In this document: positions 22,261 through 33,249 of the stretch, piece after piece
How positions within the stretch are numbered: the stretch's first letter is position 1
Layout: every line of letters starts with the position of its first letter
Assembly: GCA_905221605.1 (NCBI GenBank)
Contig: CAJNDS010001302.1
Coordinates: 644,501-708,500, forward strand
Source: Symbiodinium natans
Taxonomy: Eukaryota; Sar; Dinophyceae; Suessiales; Symbiodiniaceae
DNA: 64,000 nucleotides
Direction of reading: 5' to 3'
The notes under the pieces: generated by a model
Database searches by the model: none
The model's input: only the letters and a program-made list of their open reading frames with translations
Told to the model about the DNA's origin: nothing
Position numbers and translations under genes: made by a program

Positions 22261-22497
22261 AAGCCAGATACATGGTTTTTGCCAAGCTTTGAGAACTTGG
22301 CTCTCGGCCTGGTGTTTTTGGAAGAATCCCCAAACCCTAAACCCTAAACCCTATTCAGCCACATGTATCCTGTTGTTCCCTCGCTGTTGGAGAGGTAAGG
22401 GCAGTTTGAGAGATGGGACGCAAGGGGAACACGTGCAGAGTCCGCGCCACGTATGGAAAGAGCTGTGTCGGTATGTGACGGTATGAGCCTTCGTGAG

Positions 22498-22600
22498 GTT
22501 AGGGTTTAAAGGGTTTAGGGTTTAGGGTTTAGGATTTAGGGTTTAGGGTTTAGGGTTTAGGGTTTAGGGTTTAGGGTTTAGGGTTTAGGGTTTAGGGTTT
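22498..22600 (+). repeat. ITS, TTTAGGG array
   Basis: About fourteen units, one TTTAAAGGG and one ATTTAGGG. Confidence 0.93.
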
Positions 22601-22601
22601 C

Positions 22602-22705
22602 CTAAACGGAACCTTCAGCCTCGATGCTTCCCACGTTGACGTCTGTGAGTCTGTGAACCTAGAGTCAAGTGACTACAGGAGGGACCCTGATAAGGGACCT
22701 CAGAG
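22602..22705 (+). CDS. Candidate exon, unrecognised protein
   Basis: Starts two bases after an ITS, reads LNGTFSLDASHVDVCESVNL, then ESSDYRRDPDKGPQ, with donor CAGAG|GTGATG. The only nearby acceptor AG is in the last telomere unit. Unrecognised. Confidence 0.55.
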
Positions 22706-23221
22706 GTGATGTAGGGGCTATGTTGGCTTAGGGTTTAGGGCTTCTTCTTTGTTTGGGCTAGGGTCTTCAGAAAGTGTGTAGGGTTTAAGTCTACCCCTAA
22801 ACCCTAAAACCTAAACCTTTAACCCTAAGCCCTAAACCCTACCCCTTCGCCTTCAGGCCTTACACCTTCAACTCAACCGCCTAGACCGAGACTCAGAGTT
22901 TATCTCGAGAGCCCCGGACAATCACGTTGAGGGTTTGAGGTATGGGTTTTAGGGCTGTGAGCTTCTAAACCCTATAGACCCTAAACCCTGAACTCGAGGT
23001 CCTGAGGGTTTTGCAGGGGCTTTCGCCCTAAAGCACTGTAAATCTACAGGGTTCTTGAGGGAGGGGGGGTTCATGGGAGGTAGGTACCTGGGGAATCTTC
23101 GGGAAGCTTAGGGAGCGTTCGGGAGTAGTGGGGAGAATTTGGGAACCCTAAACCCTAAACCCGAAACCCCAAACCCTAACTTCCCCCACCCTTAGAACCC
23201 TCTAAAAATCACCTTGGGCAG

Positions 23222-23283
23222 GTCACGGCTGCCCCGGATCCGCTCGTCGATGCTGCGCGGAAAGCTGCATCCCAGCGTCCAAG
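23222..23283 (+). CDS. Candidate exon, frame ambiguous
   Basis: After GGCAG one frame reads VTAAPDPLVDAARKAASQRP and another SRLPRIRSSMLRGKLHPSVQ. The 3' end CCAAG|GGTTTAGGG abuts an ITS. Confidence 0.45.
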
Positions 23284-23356
23284 GGTTTAGGGTTTAGGGT
23301 TTAGGGTTTAGGGTTTAGGGTTTAGGGTTTAGGGTTTAGGGTTTAGGGTTTAGGGA
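23283..23356 (+). repeat. ITS, perfect TTTAGGG array
   Basis: Ten perfect units. Confidence 0.95.
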
Positions 23357-23721
23357 TGGATTGCTTTCCATGCTTGGCCTCTATCCCCCCACAAAATGGG
23401 AAGTCCTGTTTGCACCATGAGGCATGCAACTACGATCGCTTTATCTAGACCCTCATGCACCAGTATGACATACATGCTTGCCCTTGTCGGATGATCGTGA
23501 GTTTGAAGTCCTCGAAACTCAAATCCTACACCTGTAAATGGATGCCGCCATGGAGTTTGGACTCTTCAGTTCCCCTGAACCATCCACAGCCTTACCCCCT
23601 GAACCCTAAACCGAGGGTATCGGCACAATTTAGATAAGCCCATACACCAAAACCTTCGAACACAACTCAAGAATGGACACTTTGTCAGCCCCTGAGTAAC
23701 TACGATGCTCATCATACGATA

Positions 23722-23790
23722 ACCCTAAACCCTAAACCCTAAACCCTAAACCCTAAACCCTAAACCCTAAACCCTAAACCCTAAACCCCA
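23722..23790 (-). repeat. ITS, CCCTAAA array
   Basis: Nine to ten units, followed to 24005 by decayed repeat DNA. Confidence 0.92.
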
Positions 23791-24021
23791 GGCCCTCATT
23801 TTCTTGAACGCCCTAGACCCTGAGCCCCAATATCCCCCACGAGTCGCCCCAGGGTTGGCTAAACCATAAACCCTAAACCCGCTACCCTCTTAACCCTAAA
23901 CCCTTAACCCTGTAAGCCCTAAACCCTAAACCCCAAGCCTTCGAAACCCCAAACCCTAAATCTTAGCCCTAAACCCTAAACCCGAAACCTTCTCCCCTAA
24001 ACCCTAAGACCTTGAACTCAG

Positions 24022-24130
24022 GATTGGCTAGACTTCAGCAACAGCGCCCGCTTTCCGCTTCGCTCCGGCATGCCGTCTGGCAACATCGCGGCGGCGAACT
24101 CCGCCCTGCCCCTGGAGGCCAAGTTTCGAG
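24022..24130 (+). CDS. Candidate exon, unrecognised protein
   Basis: CTCAG precedes DWLDFSNSARFPLRSGMPSG, then NIAAANSALPLEAKFR. The exon ends CGAG|GTTTAGGG. It has 36 open codons, high GC third positions, a clean AG acceptor and a telomere-unit donor. Family not recognised. Confidence 0.65.
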
Positions 24131-24954
24131 GTTTAGGGTTGAAGGTTTACAGGGCTAGGGCTTAGGAATCAGGATTTAGGGCAGGGTTTGGGTTGTTTTT
24201 TGCTATGGCCTTGCGCTGGGGTTTGGGGTTTAGGGCTTAGGGTTCAGGGTTTGGAGTTTGAGCACTCCGTCTCCCCTAAGATATCCTCGCAGCCCGCAGG
24301 AGTATGTTGAGGGTATAGGTTGACTGTCGTTTTGGGGTGCAGGTTTTTGAAATATTTCTTGGCACCGGCGGGGTTCAGAGGACGATTAGGGTTTAGGGTT
24401 TAGGGTTTAGGGTTTGAGGTTTAGGGCTTAGGGTTTTGGTGGCTTGGGGTTTGGGGTTTGGTTTTGGTGGCTCGGGGGTCTGGGTATCATTCCTGGTCAT
24501 GCTGGAGTGTAGTAGCTCCAGCTCGGACTTCCCTAAACCGCTAAACCCTAAACCCAATGAACGTAAAGCCTAGAACGACTGTCGACTGTTTTACAACTCT
24601 TAAACCCTGAACCCAAAACCCAAAACCCTAAACCCTAAACCCTGAACCCAAAACCCTCAACTTTTGGGGGTGCCTTAAATGCAAGACCCAGGGCTTCAGT
24701 CAAGCCTGGGGTTCAGGAGCTGAAGGGTTCAGGGATATGGGGCAGTTGTGCCTTGGTTTGTTTTATTGTTATTATTTTAGTTTCTTTTTTGATTTATTAT
24801 TTTCTAAATATATATATTTTTTTTTTTTTTGGCGGGGGGGGGGGGGGGTTGGGGTTTAGTAGGATTGAGGGTTGAGGGTTGAGGGTTTAGGTTATGAGGT
24901 TATAGGGCACAAAGTAGGGTCTGCTCCCCACCGCAAAGCACGACGCCCCCCCAG

Positions 24955-25011
24955 GGGTTTATCTGGACACTGGCACGCCGGCCCTTCACCATCCGACCGG
25001 CCACAGACCTG
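24955..25011 (+). CDS. Candidate exon, unrecognised protein
   Basis: After CCCAG the frame reads GFIWTLARRPFTIRPATDLQ. Followed within 25 bp by a family C element. Low-to-moderate support. Confidence 0.4.
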
Positions 25012-25030
25012 CAATGAGGGCTTCGGGTTA

Positions 25031-25125
25031 GGATGTTACCCCTTATACTAACAGCCCTTCATAGGGATTATAGTCGGGGTGGGGCGGGGGAGGGGGGGGG
25101 ACTGTTAGTATACAGGGAACATCCC
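25031..25125. mobile_element. Family C element copy 1 (no ITS)
   Basis: GGATGTTACCCCTTATACTAAC and its complement GTTAGTATACAGGGAACATCC enclose GGGATTATAGTC and a G-rich loop. Reference empty site for the copy at 42055. Confidence 0.85.
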
Positions 25126-25409
25126 AAGCTTAGGGTTTAGCGTTTGGGTTTCGGGCTTCAGGAGCCCCCCCCAAGAAGCTTTAAGTTCTAAGAAGTCCCC
25201 AAGTCACCTTAAGACCTAGACCTTCAGCTCTTCGGGGCGTTCAGGGTTTGGGGTTTAGGGTTTAGGGTTTTAGGGTTTTAGGGTTTTCGGGTCTTAGGGT
25301 TTTAGGGTTTCAGGGGTTTAGGGTTTTAGGGTTTAGGATTTGGGGCGACTTGGCCCCGGCAGTTTTTGAAGTCCTTCGCCCCGACCCCCCCACCCTGCGC
25401 GGACCGCAG

Positions 25410-25461
25410 CCAAGGAGAATCCTCTCAAAGCCTCGATGGAAGTGATGGAGATCTTCCGCTG
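25410..25461 (+). CDS. Candidate exon, unrecognised protein
   Basis: CCGCAG precedes AKENPLKASMEVMEIFR. The donor is CTG|GTAGGT, leading into an ITS. Compact and clean. Family unknown. Confidence 0.55.
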
Positions 25462-25555
25462 GTAGGTTTAGGGTTTAGGGTTTAGGGTTCAGGGTCTAGG
25501 GTTTAGGGTTTAGGGTTTAGGGTGTAGGGTTTAGGGTTTAGGGTTTAGGGCTAGG

Positions 25556-25666
25556 CTACCAGTTGCTTAAAAACCCCGAAAAAGAAGGAACGGATTATTT
25601 CCTTATTACCCTTGTAGGAAAGAATACATTGTTGTTTTTTTGGGGTTCTTAAGCAAACAGTAGTAG
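25556..25666. mobile_element. Palindromic element, family B copy 2
   Basis: CTACCAGTTGCTTAAAAACCCC pairs with GGGGTTCTTAAGCAAACAGTAG. Internal TTACCCTTGTAGGAAAGAA as in other copies. Confidence 0.85.
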
Positions 25667-26162
25667 GGCTCATGGATTTTGCAGAGCTTGTGCTCCTCAG
25701 CCACAAAACCAGTACACCCCCGGATGTGACACCAAATTGGCCGTACTACTGCACCTGCCTTGTTGGAGGGAGGAAGTAGTACACTCGATGTAAAACTTGG
25801 GGTTAGAACCTGCAGACTTGCAGGGGGGGTGCCCTAAACTCTAAATCAAACCCTGTACCCCGAACCCTAAACTAACCCTAGTCCCTAAAACATCTGAACT
25901 CAAAGCCATGTGAACCCTACTCGCACGGGCTTTGGTGCCCTCTGTTGTTCCTGCCCAGACCCCTTGGAGGATCATTCCCTGCTGGGGTTTAGATTTTAGG
26001 GTTTACCCACTAGAAGCGCAGGGTACGAGATAGGCAAACCTTAAACCAGGAAATACATGCTCACAAACGTTATCGCCCTCCCCTTTCAACCCCCTAAACC
26101 CGAACCCTGAAACCGTACACCCCAAACCCTAAACCCGAACCCTTGTTGGGTTTAGGTTGCAG

Positions 26163-26217
26163 CCAAGCGCAAGACACGGAGTAATTCTGTGCATGGGAAA
26201 AGAGTGGCGCAGCCCAG
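26163..26217 (+). CDS. Candidate exon, basic peptide
   Basis: TTGCAG precedes KRKTRSNSVHGKRVAQP. The donor is CAG|GTTCAGGG. Basic, nuclear-signal-like. Its phase does not join the exon at 25410 directly. Confidence 0.5.
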
Positions 26218-27045
26218 GTTCAGGGTTGAGGGTTTAGGAATTCAACCCTAAACGCTAAACTCTCAACCCTAAACCCTAAACGCTAAACTCTCAACCCTAA
26301 ACCCTAAACCCTAATCCCTAAACCCTAAACCCTAAACCCTAAACCCTAAACGGGTTTAGGGTTGCAGGCCCATTGGGAGGCTCAGACTTAGGGCCTGAGT
26401 TTTTTTGTTCGTTTCAGGGTCGTTCAAGCGTTTTTTTGTTTCTTTCCCAGCGTTTTAGGGTTTAGGGTTTAGGGTTTACGGTTTTGGCAGGGGTTTTACA
26501 GGGTATTCGGGCTTCTTCAGGGTTTGCTGTTAAGGGCTTAAGGCTTGTTACGGGTTGCTTCAGGGCAATTCCAAACCTGTATGCGGGTTATTGCAACCTC
26601 GCGCCACTGTAGGTGTCCCTTTTGAAAGACGTTCCATTCTACAGTGTGCCCCAGAAAGGGGACCGTAATTTAGAAGAGCCCTCATCTTAGACAAGTTCAC
26701 CGAGTCGTGGTCCGTTTTCGGGGTACCCTAAACATGAAACCCCCGCTTTCCAAAGAGGTGCCCTCCCAAAACAGGGGTCCTAAACCTTAAGCTGTAAACC
26801 CCTCAGCCCCTAAACCACAACTGGGTCCTTAAGGGAGGGTTTAGGGTTTAGGGTTTAGGGTTTAGAGTTTAGGGTTTAGGGTTTAGGGTTTAGGGTTGTG
26901 CCTAGCGAAACTTTGGGGAAGCTTAGGGAGACTCAGGGAGTTGGGCTTGAGGGAAACCTTGCGCCCCTGCAAGAACCCTGTCAAGCCCATGTCAAGCCAT
27001 GGCTTGCAGAGAGTGAAGGCCTTTTGTCTGTGAGGGTTTAGGGTT

Positions 27046-27205
27046 TAGGGGTTTAGGGGTTTCGGGGTTTAGGGGTTTAGGGGTTTAGGGTTTAGGGGTT
27101 TAGGGTTTAGGGGTTTAGGGGTTTAGGGGTTTAGGGGTTTAGGGGTTTAGGGGTTTAGGGGTTTAGGGGTTTAGGGGGTTTAGGGGTTTAGGGGTTTAGG
27201 GGTTT
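27046..27205 (+). repeat. Variant ITS, TTTAGGGG octamer
   Basis: About twenty octamers directly upstream of the first P2 exon seen. Confidence 0.93.
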
Positions 27206-27246
27206 AGGGTTTAGGGTTTAGGGTGCCTCTTGCCTGATAGGACCAG

Positions 27247-30207
27247 CCCTCAGCGGCGGACATCAAAAGCATCCTTGAGGACGGGACCTTGCGGTTGCAA
27301 CTTTGGGCTTTCGGGTTTGGCTGACACCCTCAACTCTTGATCGTTAAGGGTTAGGGTTTCGGGTTCAGGGTTCAGGGTTTAGGCTTTAGGCTTTAGGCTT
27401 TAGGGTTTAGAGAACCTGCCGACGGAAGCCTTAGAACCCCAAAAAAAAGTTCTACAGGCCGGTGGCATCAGCTACGAGGACGACATGATCAACCGAGTGA
27501 TTGAGCGCATGGAGGGAAAGGAGGCCCATTGGCTGTAATTATCAGTTTTGGGGAGGGAGTGGGGCTTAGAGCGCAGGGTTTAGGGTTTAGGGTTTAGGGC
27601 CAGGGTTTAGGGTGTAGGGTTTAGGGTGGGAAGGGGAGGTGGGGAGGTTTTGGGCGTAGGGTGCAGGGTTGCAATTCCTCACGTGGTTCTGAGACTTATG
27701 GGGCTTTCATGGCTTAAGGCTCGGTGATTGGTGGCTATGGAAATTAGGACTTTGGATGCCAGCGCCTGGGTGGCCTTTACGCGAAGCGCCCTAAACTTTC
27801 AAGCCTCAATCCCCTAAACCCAGTTCATGTCGATCTTCAACCAGAAGAAGACCAGGAGTCTTGTTCGGTACTCCTACAGCCAAGGGCCCGTATTGTAGCG
27901 AGTACAGAAATATGGCCGAGGCCCTAAACTCTAACACCCTAACCCCCCCCCCCCCCTAGTTGAGGGAACCTATTACATGGCATACGCACAGCACGAGGCG
28001 CACGAGCTGATCGCGGCCGGCTACGGCAAGTTCGCCGCCTGCGGCGGCGGTGGTGGTGGTGGCGGCGGCGGAGGCCATATCAATATGCCCTAAGCCCAAT
28101 GTGCAAAGGGGGTCCACGACCCTAAACCCCATAAACCAGGTTAACTCTATGAACCCCATAAGCCCTAAATGCATGTAAACCCTATGAACCCAGCACCCTG
28201 TAAACTCACAAACGCTGTAAACTCCATGAACTACAGGCCCTAGAAACCGCAAAACCTCTAACCTCAGTACCCTATCAACTGATAAACTCTATGAACCCTA
28301 GAAACCCTAAACCCTACAAAGCCGATAAACCTACAAACCCTACAAACCCTATAATCCCATAAACCCTACAAACCCTGTAAACCCCGCAAACCCTCTAAAC
28401 ACACTATACACCCTAAAAACCCTATAAACCCTATAAACCCTATAAACCCTATAAACCCTATGAACAGAACCCTACAACCCTAAAAACCCCAATTCACCCT
28501 GTAAATGCGAAACACCCTCAAAACACCCCCCCCCCCCCCTTACCAGCCCTAAGCCCTGCACCCTAAACCCTAAACCCTGAACCCTGAACCCTAAACCCTG
28601 AACCCTGAACCCTAGATATTAATTCATTGTTAAGCCGTTTTGGCTGATTCTTTTCTTGATGTCGGCTCGTAAATTTGGTGCTTAATTTCGTTGAGGCGTT
28701 GTCTCGGACTGATACTGTACAAAAGGCATAGAGGCCCGCATCGCTAGCCTCCTTGCCCGTGGATCGACCGACCACACAAGTCCGGATGAACCCTGAACCC
28801 TAAACCCCCATCTTCCCCCCCCACACCCCTCCCCACGCACAGGCGCCGCACCGGCTGCAGGCGGCGGTGGCGATGCCGGAGCCCCTGCCAAGGAGGAGCG
28901 CCAGGTGGTGGCTGATGAGTTTGGAGTTGTTTAGGGTTTAGGGTTTAGGGTTTAGGGGTTTACGGTTTAGGGTTTAGGGTTTAGGGTTTAGGGTTTAGGG
29001 TCTACGGTTGTGGCTTGTGACATAGTAGCCGAGTAGGTAGCCACCTTCCAGGGCGTATGTCATCCTACCAGAATGACAGGTTAAACCTTTTTTTGGCCCA
29101 GGGTACTCAGCAACTAGGGTGAACTAGGGGGGTTTAGGGTTTAGGGTTTAGGGTTTAGGGTTTAGGGTTTAGGGTTTAGGGTTTAGGGTTTAGGCTCTAG
29201 GGTTCAGGGCTCACAGGCTCCAGCTGAGCGCCCAGAAAACAAAGCCGCAGGAGAAGAAGAAGGTCGAGGAAGAGGAGGAGGAAGAGGCGCTCCTCCGGTG
29301 GAGGGTTTAGGGTTTAGGGTTCAGGGTTTAGGGTTTAGGGTTTAGGGTTTAGGGTTTAGGGGCCTTTGCGGACTTTCCAACAACTTTCCGGGAAGGTTGG
29401 TGAGGGTAGGGGCAAGGAGGCGTGAGGAAGGTAAACCCTTAACCCTAAACCCTAAACCCCTAATTAAACCCTAAACCCTAAACCTTAAACCCTAAACCCT
29501 AAACCCTAATCTTCGAAACCCGAAGCCACTCGCCTGCAACTTGAAGGCCTCTTCCCCTGAAGCCCTGAACGCCAAAACTCCTGAGGCCCTAAACCCTATA
29601 GATCCTGTGAAAACCCGACCCTAAACCCTAAACCCTTAAAGGCCCGGCATTAAACCCTCAACCCTCAACCTCGAACTCCAACTCCCTGCAACTAAAAACC
29701 TTGGTGCCACGGCGTAGTACCCTGAAACCCTAGGACCCCCTCACGACCCCTTTTCGAGCTGCACGTCGCCCTTAGGGTTTAGGGTTTAGGGTTTAGGGTT
29801 TAGGGTTTAGGGTTTAGGGTTTAGGGTTTAGGGTTCAGGGTTGAACCTGTCAACCCTAGCCCCATACCCTAAGACCCTCAACCCTTTGAGCGCCACACTC
29901 TGAAACTGATAGAGCTTTTGCCTGTGGGCCTCATCTAAGGTTTGAAATGGGCCCTTAGTTCAAGGGATTGAAAGGGATCCGAAGTATACTTCGGCCCTTT
30001 TTTATCATGTATAGTGTATATACGGGTTATTTAACAGGGGACCCAAATTCAGAAACCCTAAACCCTAAACCCTAAACCCTATACCCTAAACCCTAAACCC
30101 TAAACCCTAAACCCTAAACCCTAAACCCTAAACCCTAAACCCTAAACCAAAAGAGCCCCTACCTCAGCCCCCAGCAGCAGGAGATGGACTTCGACCTCTT
30201 CGGCTGA
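27247..30207 (+). CDS. RPLP2: 60S acidic ribosomal protein P2, six exons, N-terminal exon not found
   Basis: P2 pairs with P1 in the ribosomal stalk, which binds elongation factors. Exons by reading: 27247-27279 (PSAADIKSILE), 27458-27523 (AGGISYEDDMINRVIERMEG and KE), 27998-28073 (AHELIAAGYGKFAAC plus a Gly run), 28843-28895 (GAAPAAGGGGDAGAPAKE), 29251-29286 (EKKKV plus an acidic run) and 30181-30207 (EMDFDLFG, stop). The order helix domain, Ala/Gly hinge, charged stretch and MDFDLFG tail is that of P2. Joins are phase-consistent, with donors GA, GC, GC, GA, GC and acceptors AG, as dinoflagellates allow. ITS lie in the introns. The first 15-20 residues (the usual M-(K/R)-Y-x-A-A-Y start) are not found upstream, so the copy is partial here, or that exon is distant or lost. 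Confidence 0.85.
28074..28842 (+). other. P2 intron 3: decayed repeats
   Basis: Starts with a GC donor and holds degenerate CCCTAAA/CCCTATAAA-like DNA (28100-28500), a poly-C run and a short unique stretch (28615-28790). No other gene seen. Confidence 0.6.
28925..29005 (+). repeat. ITS in P2 intron 4
   Basis: About ten TTTAGGG-like units between P2 exons. A second array (29128-29195) lies in the same intron. Confidence 0.9.
29300..30165 (+). other. P2 intron 5: four ITS and a palindromic element
   Basis: ITS at 29305-29362 (+), 29434-29510 (-), 29773-29838 (+) and 30055-30147 (-). A GGGCCCTTAGTT...GGATCCGAAGTATACTTCGG palindromic element sits at 29936-30055. No other gene seen. Confidence 0.7.
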
Positions 30208-31273
30208 TGCGTTCGCTGGTACCCCGAGAGCCACAGCGGCAGCCGACCCCCAGGAAAAAGTCTGTTTAGGGTTTAGGGTTTAGGGTTTAGGGTTTAGGGT
30301 TTAGGGTTTCGGGTTTAGGGCTGCGAACTTGAGACCGAAAACCTAACCCTAAACCCTAATTCCAAAATCCTACAAATTTTAAAGCCTAGACCTTCACACC
30401 CTCCATAAGGAACGTTCCTGAAGTAAACAGGCTGAAGAGTGGCTGCATAAAACCCAAGAAGCAAGGACTACTTCTCAATTAAAGAGACCTTCAAGCCCTG
30501 AACCCTGAACCCTGAACCCTGAACCCTAAACCCTAAACCCTAGCTTTATGAAAGGGGAGTCGGAGGGGTTGTCGGCTGAAGGTTGCCCCGAAGTAAAATC
30601 CGAACCCCGTTGAGGGCGCTTGGCTTAGAATCCACGAGCCGCTGTGGCTAGGTCCAACGAAGGTTTAGGGTTCAGGGTTCAGGGTTTAGGGTTTAGGGTT
30701 TAGGGTTTAGGGTTTTGGTTTAGGGTTTTGGTTTAGGGTTTAGGGTTTAGGGTCTAGGGTTTCGGGTTTCGGGTCTAGGATTCCTTCCATGGTGAGTTCA
30801 ACGTAAGAAGATGAGGGCGAGAGGTGCCGTACCCTCCCGCTCCTCCCCGACCCTTGCGTCTGGGTAGCCTCTTGGCGTTTGGGACATGTTCCAGAGGGCG
30901 AAAGCAGCGTTAACCCCCCCACAGCCTGCGTTTATTTTTTCGGGTTTAGGGTCTAGGGTGCCGTTTGAGCTTCCCCTTACAAGAGACATGTTCCGGTAGG
31001 GTTGAGACTCAAGTCTTTGTGGCCTAATCCCAAGTATGAACATCCCAAACCCTAAGCCCTGATGGGTAGGCTTCTGACAGGCCGCTTGTTCTCTTGCGTT
31101 TGCGGGCTCAACAGACTTTGTCCTACTGCGTGCCAGCTCAGCGTCACTGCTGCTTGGCTTGGCCAAGCATGAGGGAGCTTGGGTTTAGGCTTACGCATCA
31201 GGGTGCAGAGTTCAGAGTTTTCAGTATCCCCTAAACCCTGAATCCTAACCCCTCAACCCTAAACCCGAAACAT

Positions 31274-31366
31274 GCCAAACTCTTCGTTGCAAAGCAACAG
31301 CCCGCTGCTCTTGGCAGCCTCGTGGTTTGCTGGAGTACAGGATCACCGCAATATGTGAAGTGTACG
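31274..31366 (+). CDS. Candidate exon, unrecognised protein
   Basis: Reads AKLFVAKQQPAALGSLVVCW, then STGSPQYVKCT, ending ACG|GTTTAGGG. Moderately hydrophobic middle. Family unknown. Confidence 0.5.
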
Positions 31367-31447
31367 GTTTAGGGTTCAATAGAGAATCTTGTCGTTTATC
31401 TTTTCAACATCTATCAGAGATCTCATGGAACATATCTCTAGAATCAA

Positions 31448-31552
31448 CCCCAAGGGTCCATGTACCTTATTAGTATATACTTGGGCCCCAAAATCCCTAT
31501 ACAGGAAGTACTCTAAGGCCCAAGTATTCCCTAAATAGGTACATGGACACTT
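31448..31552. mobile_element. Palindromic element related to family F
   Basis: GGGTCCATGTACCTTATTAGTATA and the complementary TAGGTACATGGAC, with internal TTGGGCCCC / GGCCCAAG arms. Confidence 0.75.
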
Positions 31553-31578
31553 AGGGGAACACGGTTTGGGAGCTGCAG

Positions 31579-31662
31579 GCCAAGCACCATCATGGCGGCG
31601 ACGGCGGTCCTGAACAAGAAGACCTTTGTGCCACTTGGCATGAGAATTGAAAAGGCAGGGGT
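31579..31662 (+). CDS. Candidate exon with possible start codon
   Basis: CTGCAG precedes a frame with ATG at 31592 reading MAATAVLNKKTFVPLGMRIE. Either a first exon or an internal exon. Product unknown. Confidence 0.5.
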
Positions 31663-32389
31663 TTCCACATCCCCCGTGGTCCCGTGGTGCCTAAATTCCC
31701 AAACCCTAAACCCTAAACCCTGCCCGAAAACCCTAAACTCTAAACCCTCTGGAAGGAAGGAAGGAAATAAGGAAGGAGGAAGGAAGGAAGCAAGGAACAT
31801 GTGGCTGGTACTTCTCTGCCTCTCGGCTTCTTGTCCCCCACACTCAGTGCGGCTCTGTTAGATATTATCTCAGCCATTCCCCTCTTGCCCTAGACCTCAA
31901 TTCCTAAACCCTAAACGAATCTCTAGGGAAAGCCCTTTCTTGCCCGTCCCCGTCAAGTGCGGTCAGCCAAGGACGGTACAAGAAGAGGCTGCGGGGGGGT
32001 GTTTAGGGCTTTAATGGGGTTTGGGGCGTATTTCGTTTTGGGACTGGGTTTTTGGGGGTTCAGGTTTCGGTTTCGGGTTTGGGGGTTGTTGGGCCAGAAC
32101 CCTGAGAACCCCAACACCTTAGTGCCGAGTCTGCATGCATAATATTCAAGGGCACTCACCCAGCCGAAAAGTGAGGTTTTTGGGCTGGGCTTTTGAAACT
32201 TAACCCCTAAACCCGAAACCCTAAACCACCCCTAAGTTTCGAAACCTTGCAAGACGACCCTCGCCTTGCAGCTGCATCGTGCAAAGCCTAGGTAGCTTCT
32301 TGCTTTCTAGCATTTTCTTAAGGGTTTTCAGAGCGCCAACAGAAATGGCTTTAAACCCTAAACCCTAAATCGCTAGGGTCTCAAGGGAA

Positions 32390-32550
32390 GTGGATTCAGA
32401 AACCATGCGTCTGCCAGGTGGCCCATCAACGCCTGATTCAGAGCCGCCGAGCTTGAACAGCCTCCCAAATCCCCAAAACGACCGAGGGGAAGCCCTAGAC
32501 ACCGCAATTATTACTTGTCGAATTGCCAGCTGTTGGGAGCCCGGTTTTGT
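32390..32550 (+). CDS. Candidate exon, Pro/Ser-rich
   Basis: Open frame starting MDSETMRLPGGPSTPDSEPP, then a Ser/Pro/Asn linker and DTAIITCRIASCWEP. A second open stretch in another frame continues to 32700 (PEGFDLSTQKPPPETHPTRD), so an intron or frameshift may separate them. Not recognised. Confidence 0.45.
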
Positions 32551-32796
32551 CGGTTTGAGGGTTTGGCGTGTATAGGGTTCGTCCCCGAAGGTTTTGATCT
32601 TTCAACACAAAAACCGCCGCCCGAAACCCACCCTACAAGAGATCAACATAGCAACGACGGTCTCGAAACGTCATGGTTTAGGGCTTTCTGTGGCTTTCTG
32701 CAGCTTCAGAATTTAGGGCGTTTAGGGCATAGGGTTTAGGGTTTAGGGCTTAGGGTTTACCCATGAACGGTTTAGGGTTTACGGTCTTTAGGGCTT

Positions 32797-32870
32797 AGGG
32801 TTTAGGGTTTAGGGTTTAGGGTTTAGGGTTTAGGGTTTAGGGTTTAGGGTTTAGGGTTTAGGGTTTAGGG
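32797..32870 (+). repeat. ITS, perfect TTTAGGG array
   Basis: Ten perfect units. Confidence 0.95.
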
Positions 32871-32925
32871 TCTAGGCTGTAGGAGCGATTGGGGGATGGT
32901 AGGGTTCTTTCGTGTTAAGGCAAGT

Positions 32926-33000
32926 GGTACCCCGGTGGCCAGCCCTCTGCGGCTATTGAGGGCGAGGATGAGGCTGGGCTACCTGGACCACCAAGAGTAT
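32926..33000 (+). CDS. Candidate exon, unrecognised protein
   Basis: Reads TPVASPLRLLRARMRLGYLD, then HQEY and GTAGGG, where a variant ITS begins. Arg-rich amphipathic. Unknown family. Confidence 0.5.
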
Positions 33001-33030
33001 GTAGGGTTTGGGGGGTTTAGGGTTTAGGGT

Positions 33031-33120
33031 TTAGGTGGTTTAGGGTTTAGGTGGTTTAGGTGGTTTAGGTGGTTTAGGTGGTTTAGGTGGTTTAGGTGGT
33101 TTAGGTGGTTTAGGTGGTTT
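33031..33120 (+). repeat. Variant ITS, TTTAGGTGG 9-mer
   Basis: Nine copies of TTTAGGTGG flanked by ordinary TTTAGGG units. Confidence 0.95.
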
Positions 33121-33249
33121 AGGGTTTAGGGTTTGCGGTTTGCGGTTTAGGGTTTAGGGGCCTTGATCATTGGAATAGGGTTTCTTGGTTTATTATAGTA
33201 TATTCAGAAAGGGACCATAAGGGAATACTATGAGTAAATATTCCGACCC

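Noticed and set aside
28637-28660. Relict dinoflagellate spliced leader (TTTTGGCT at 28637)
   Set aside because: It continues GATTC rather than the CAAG expected of the spliced leader, so it is a chance match.
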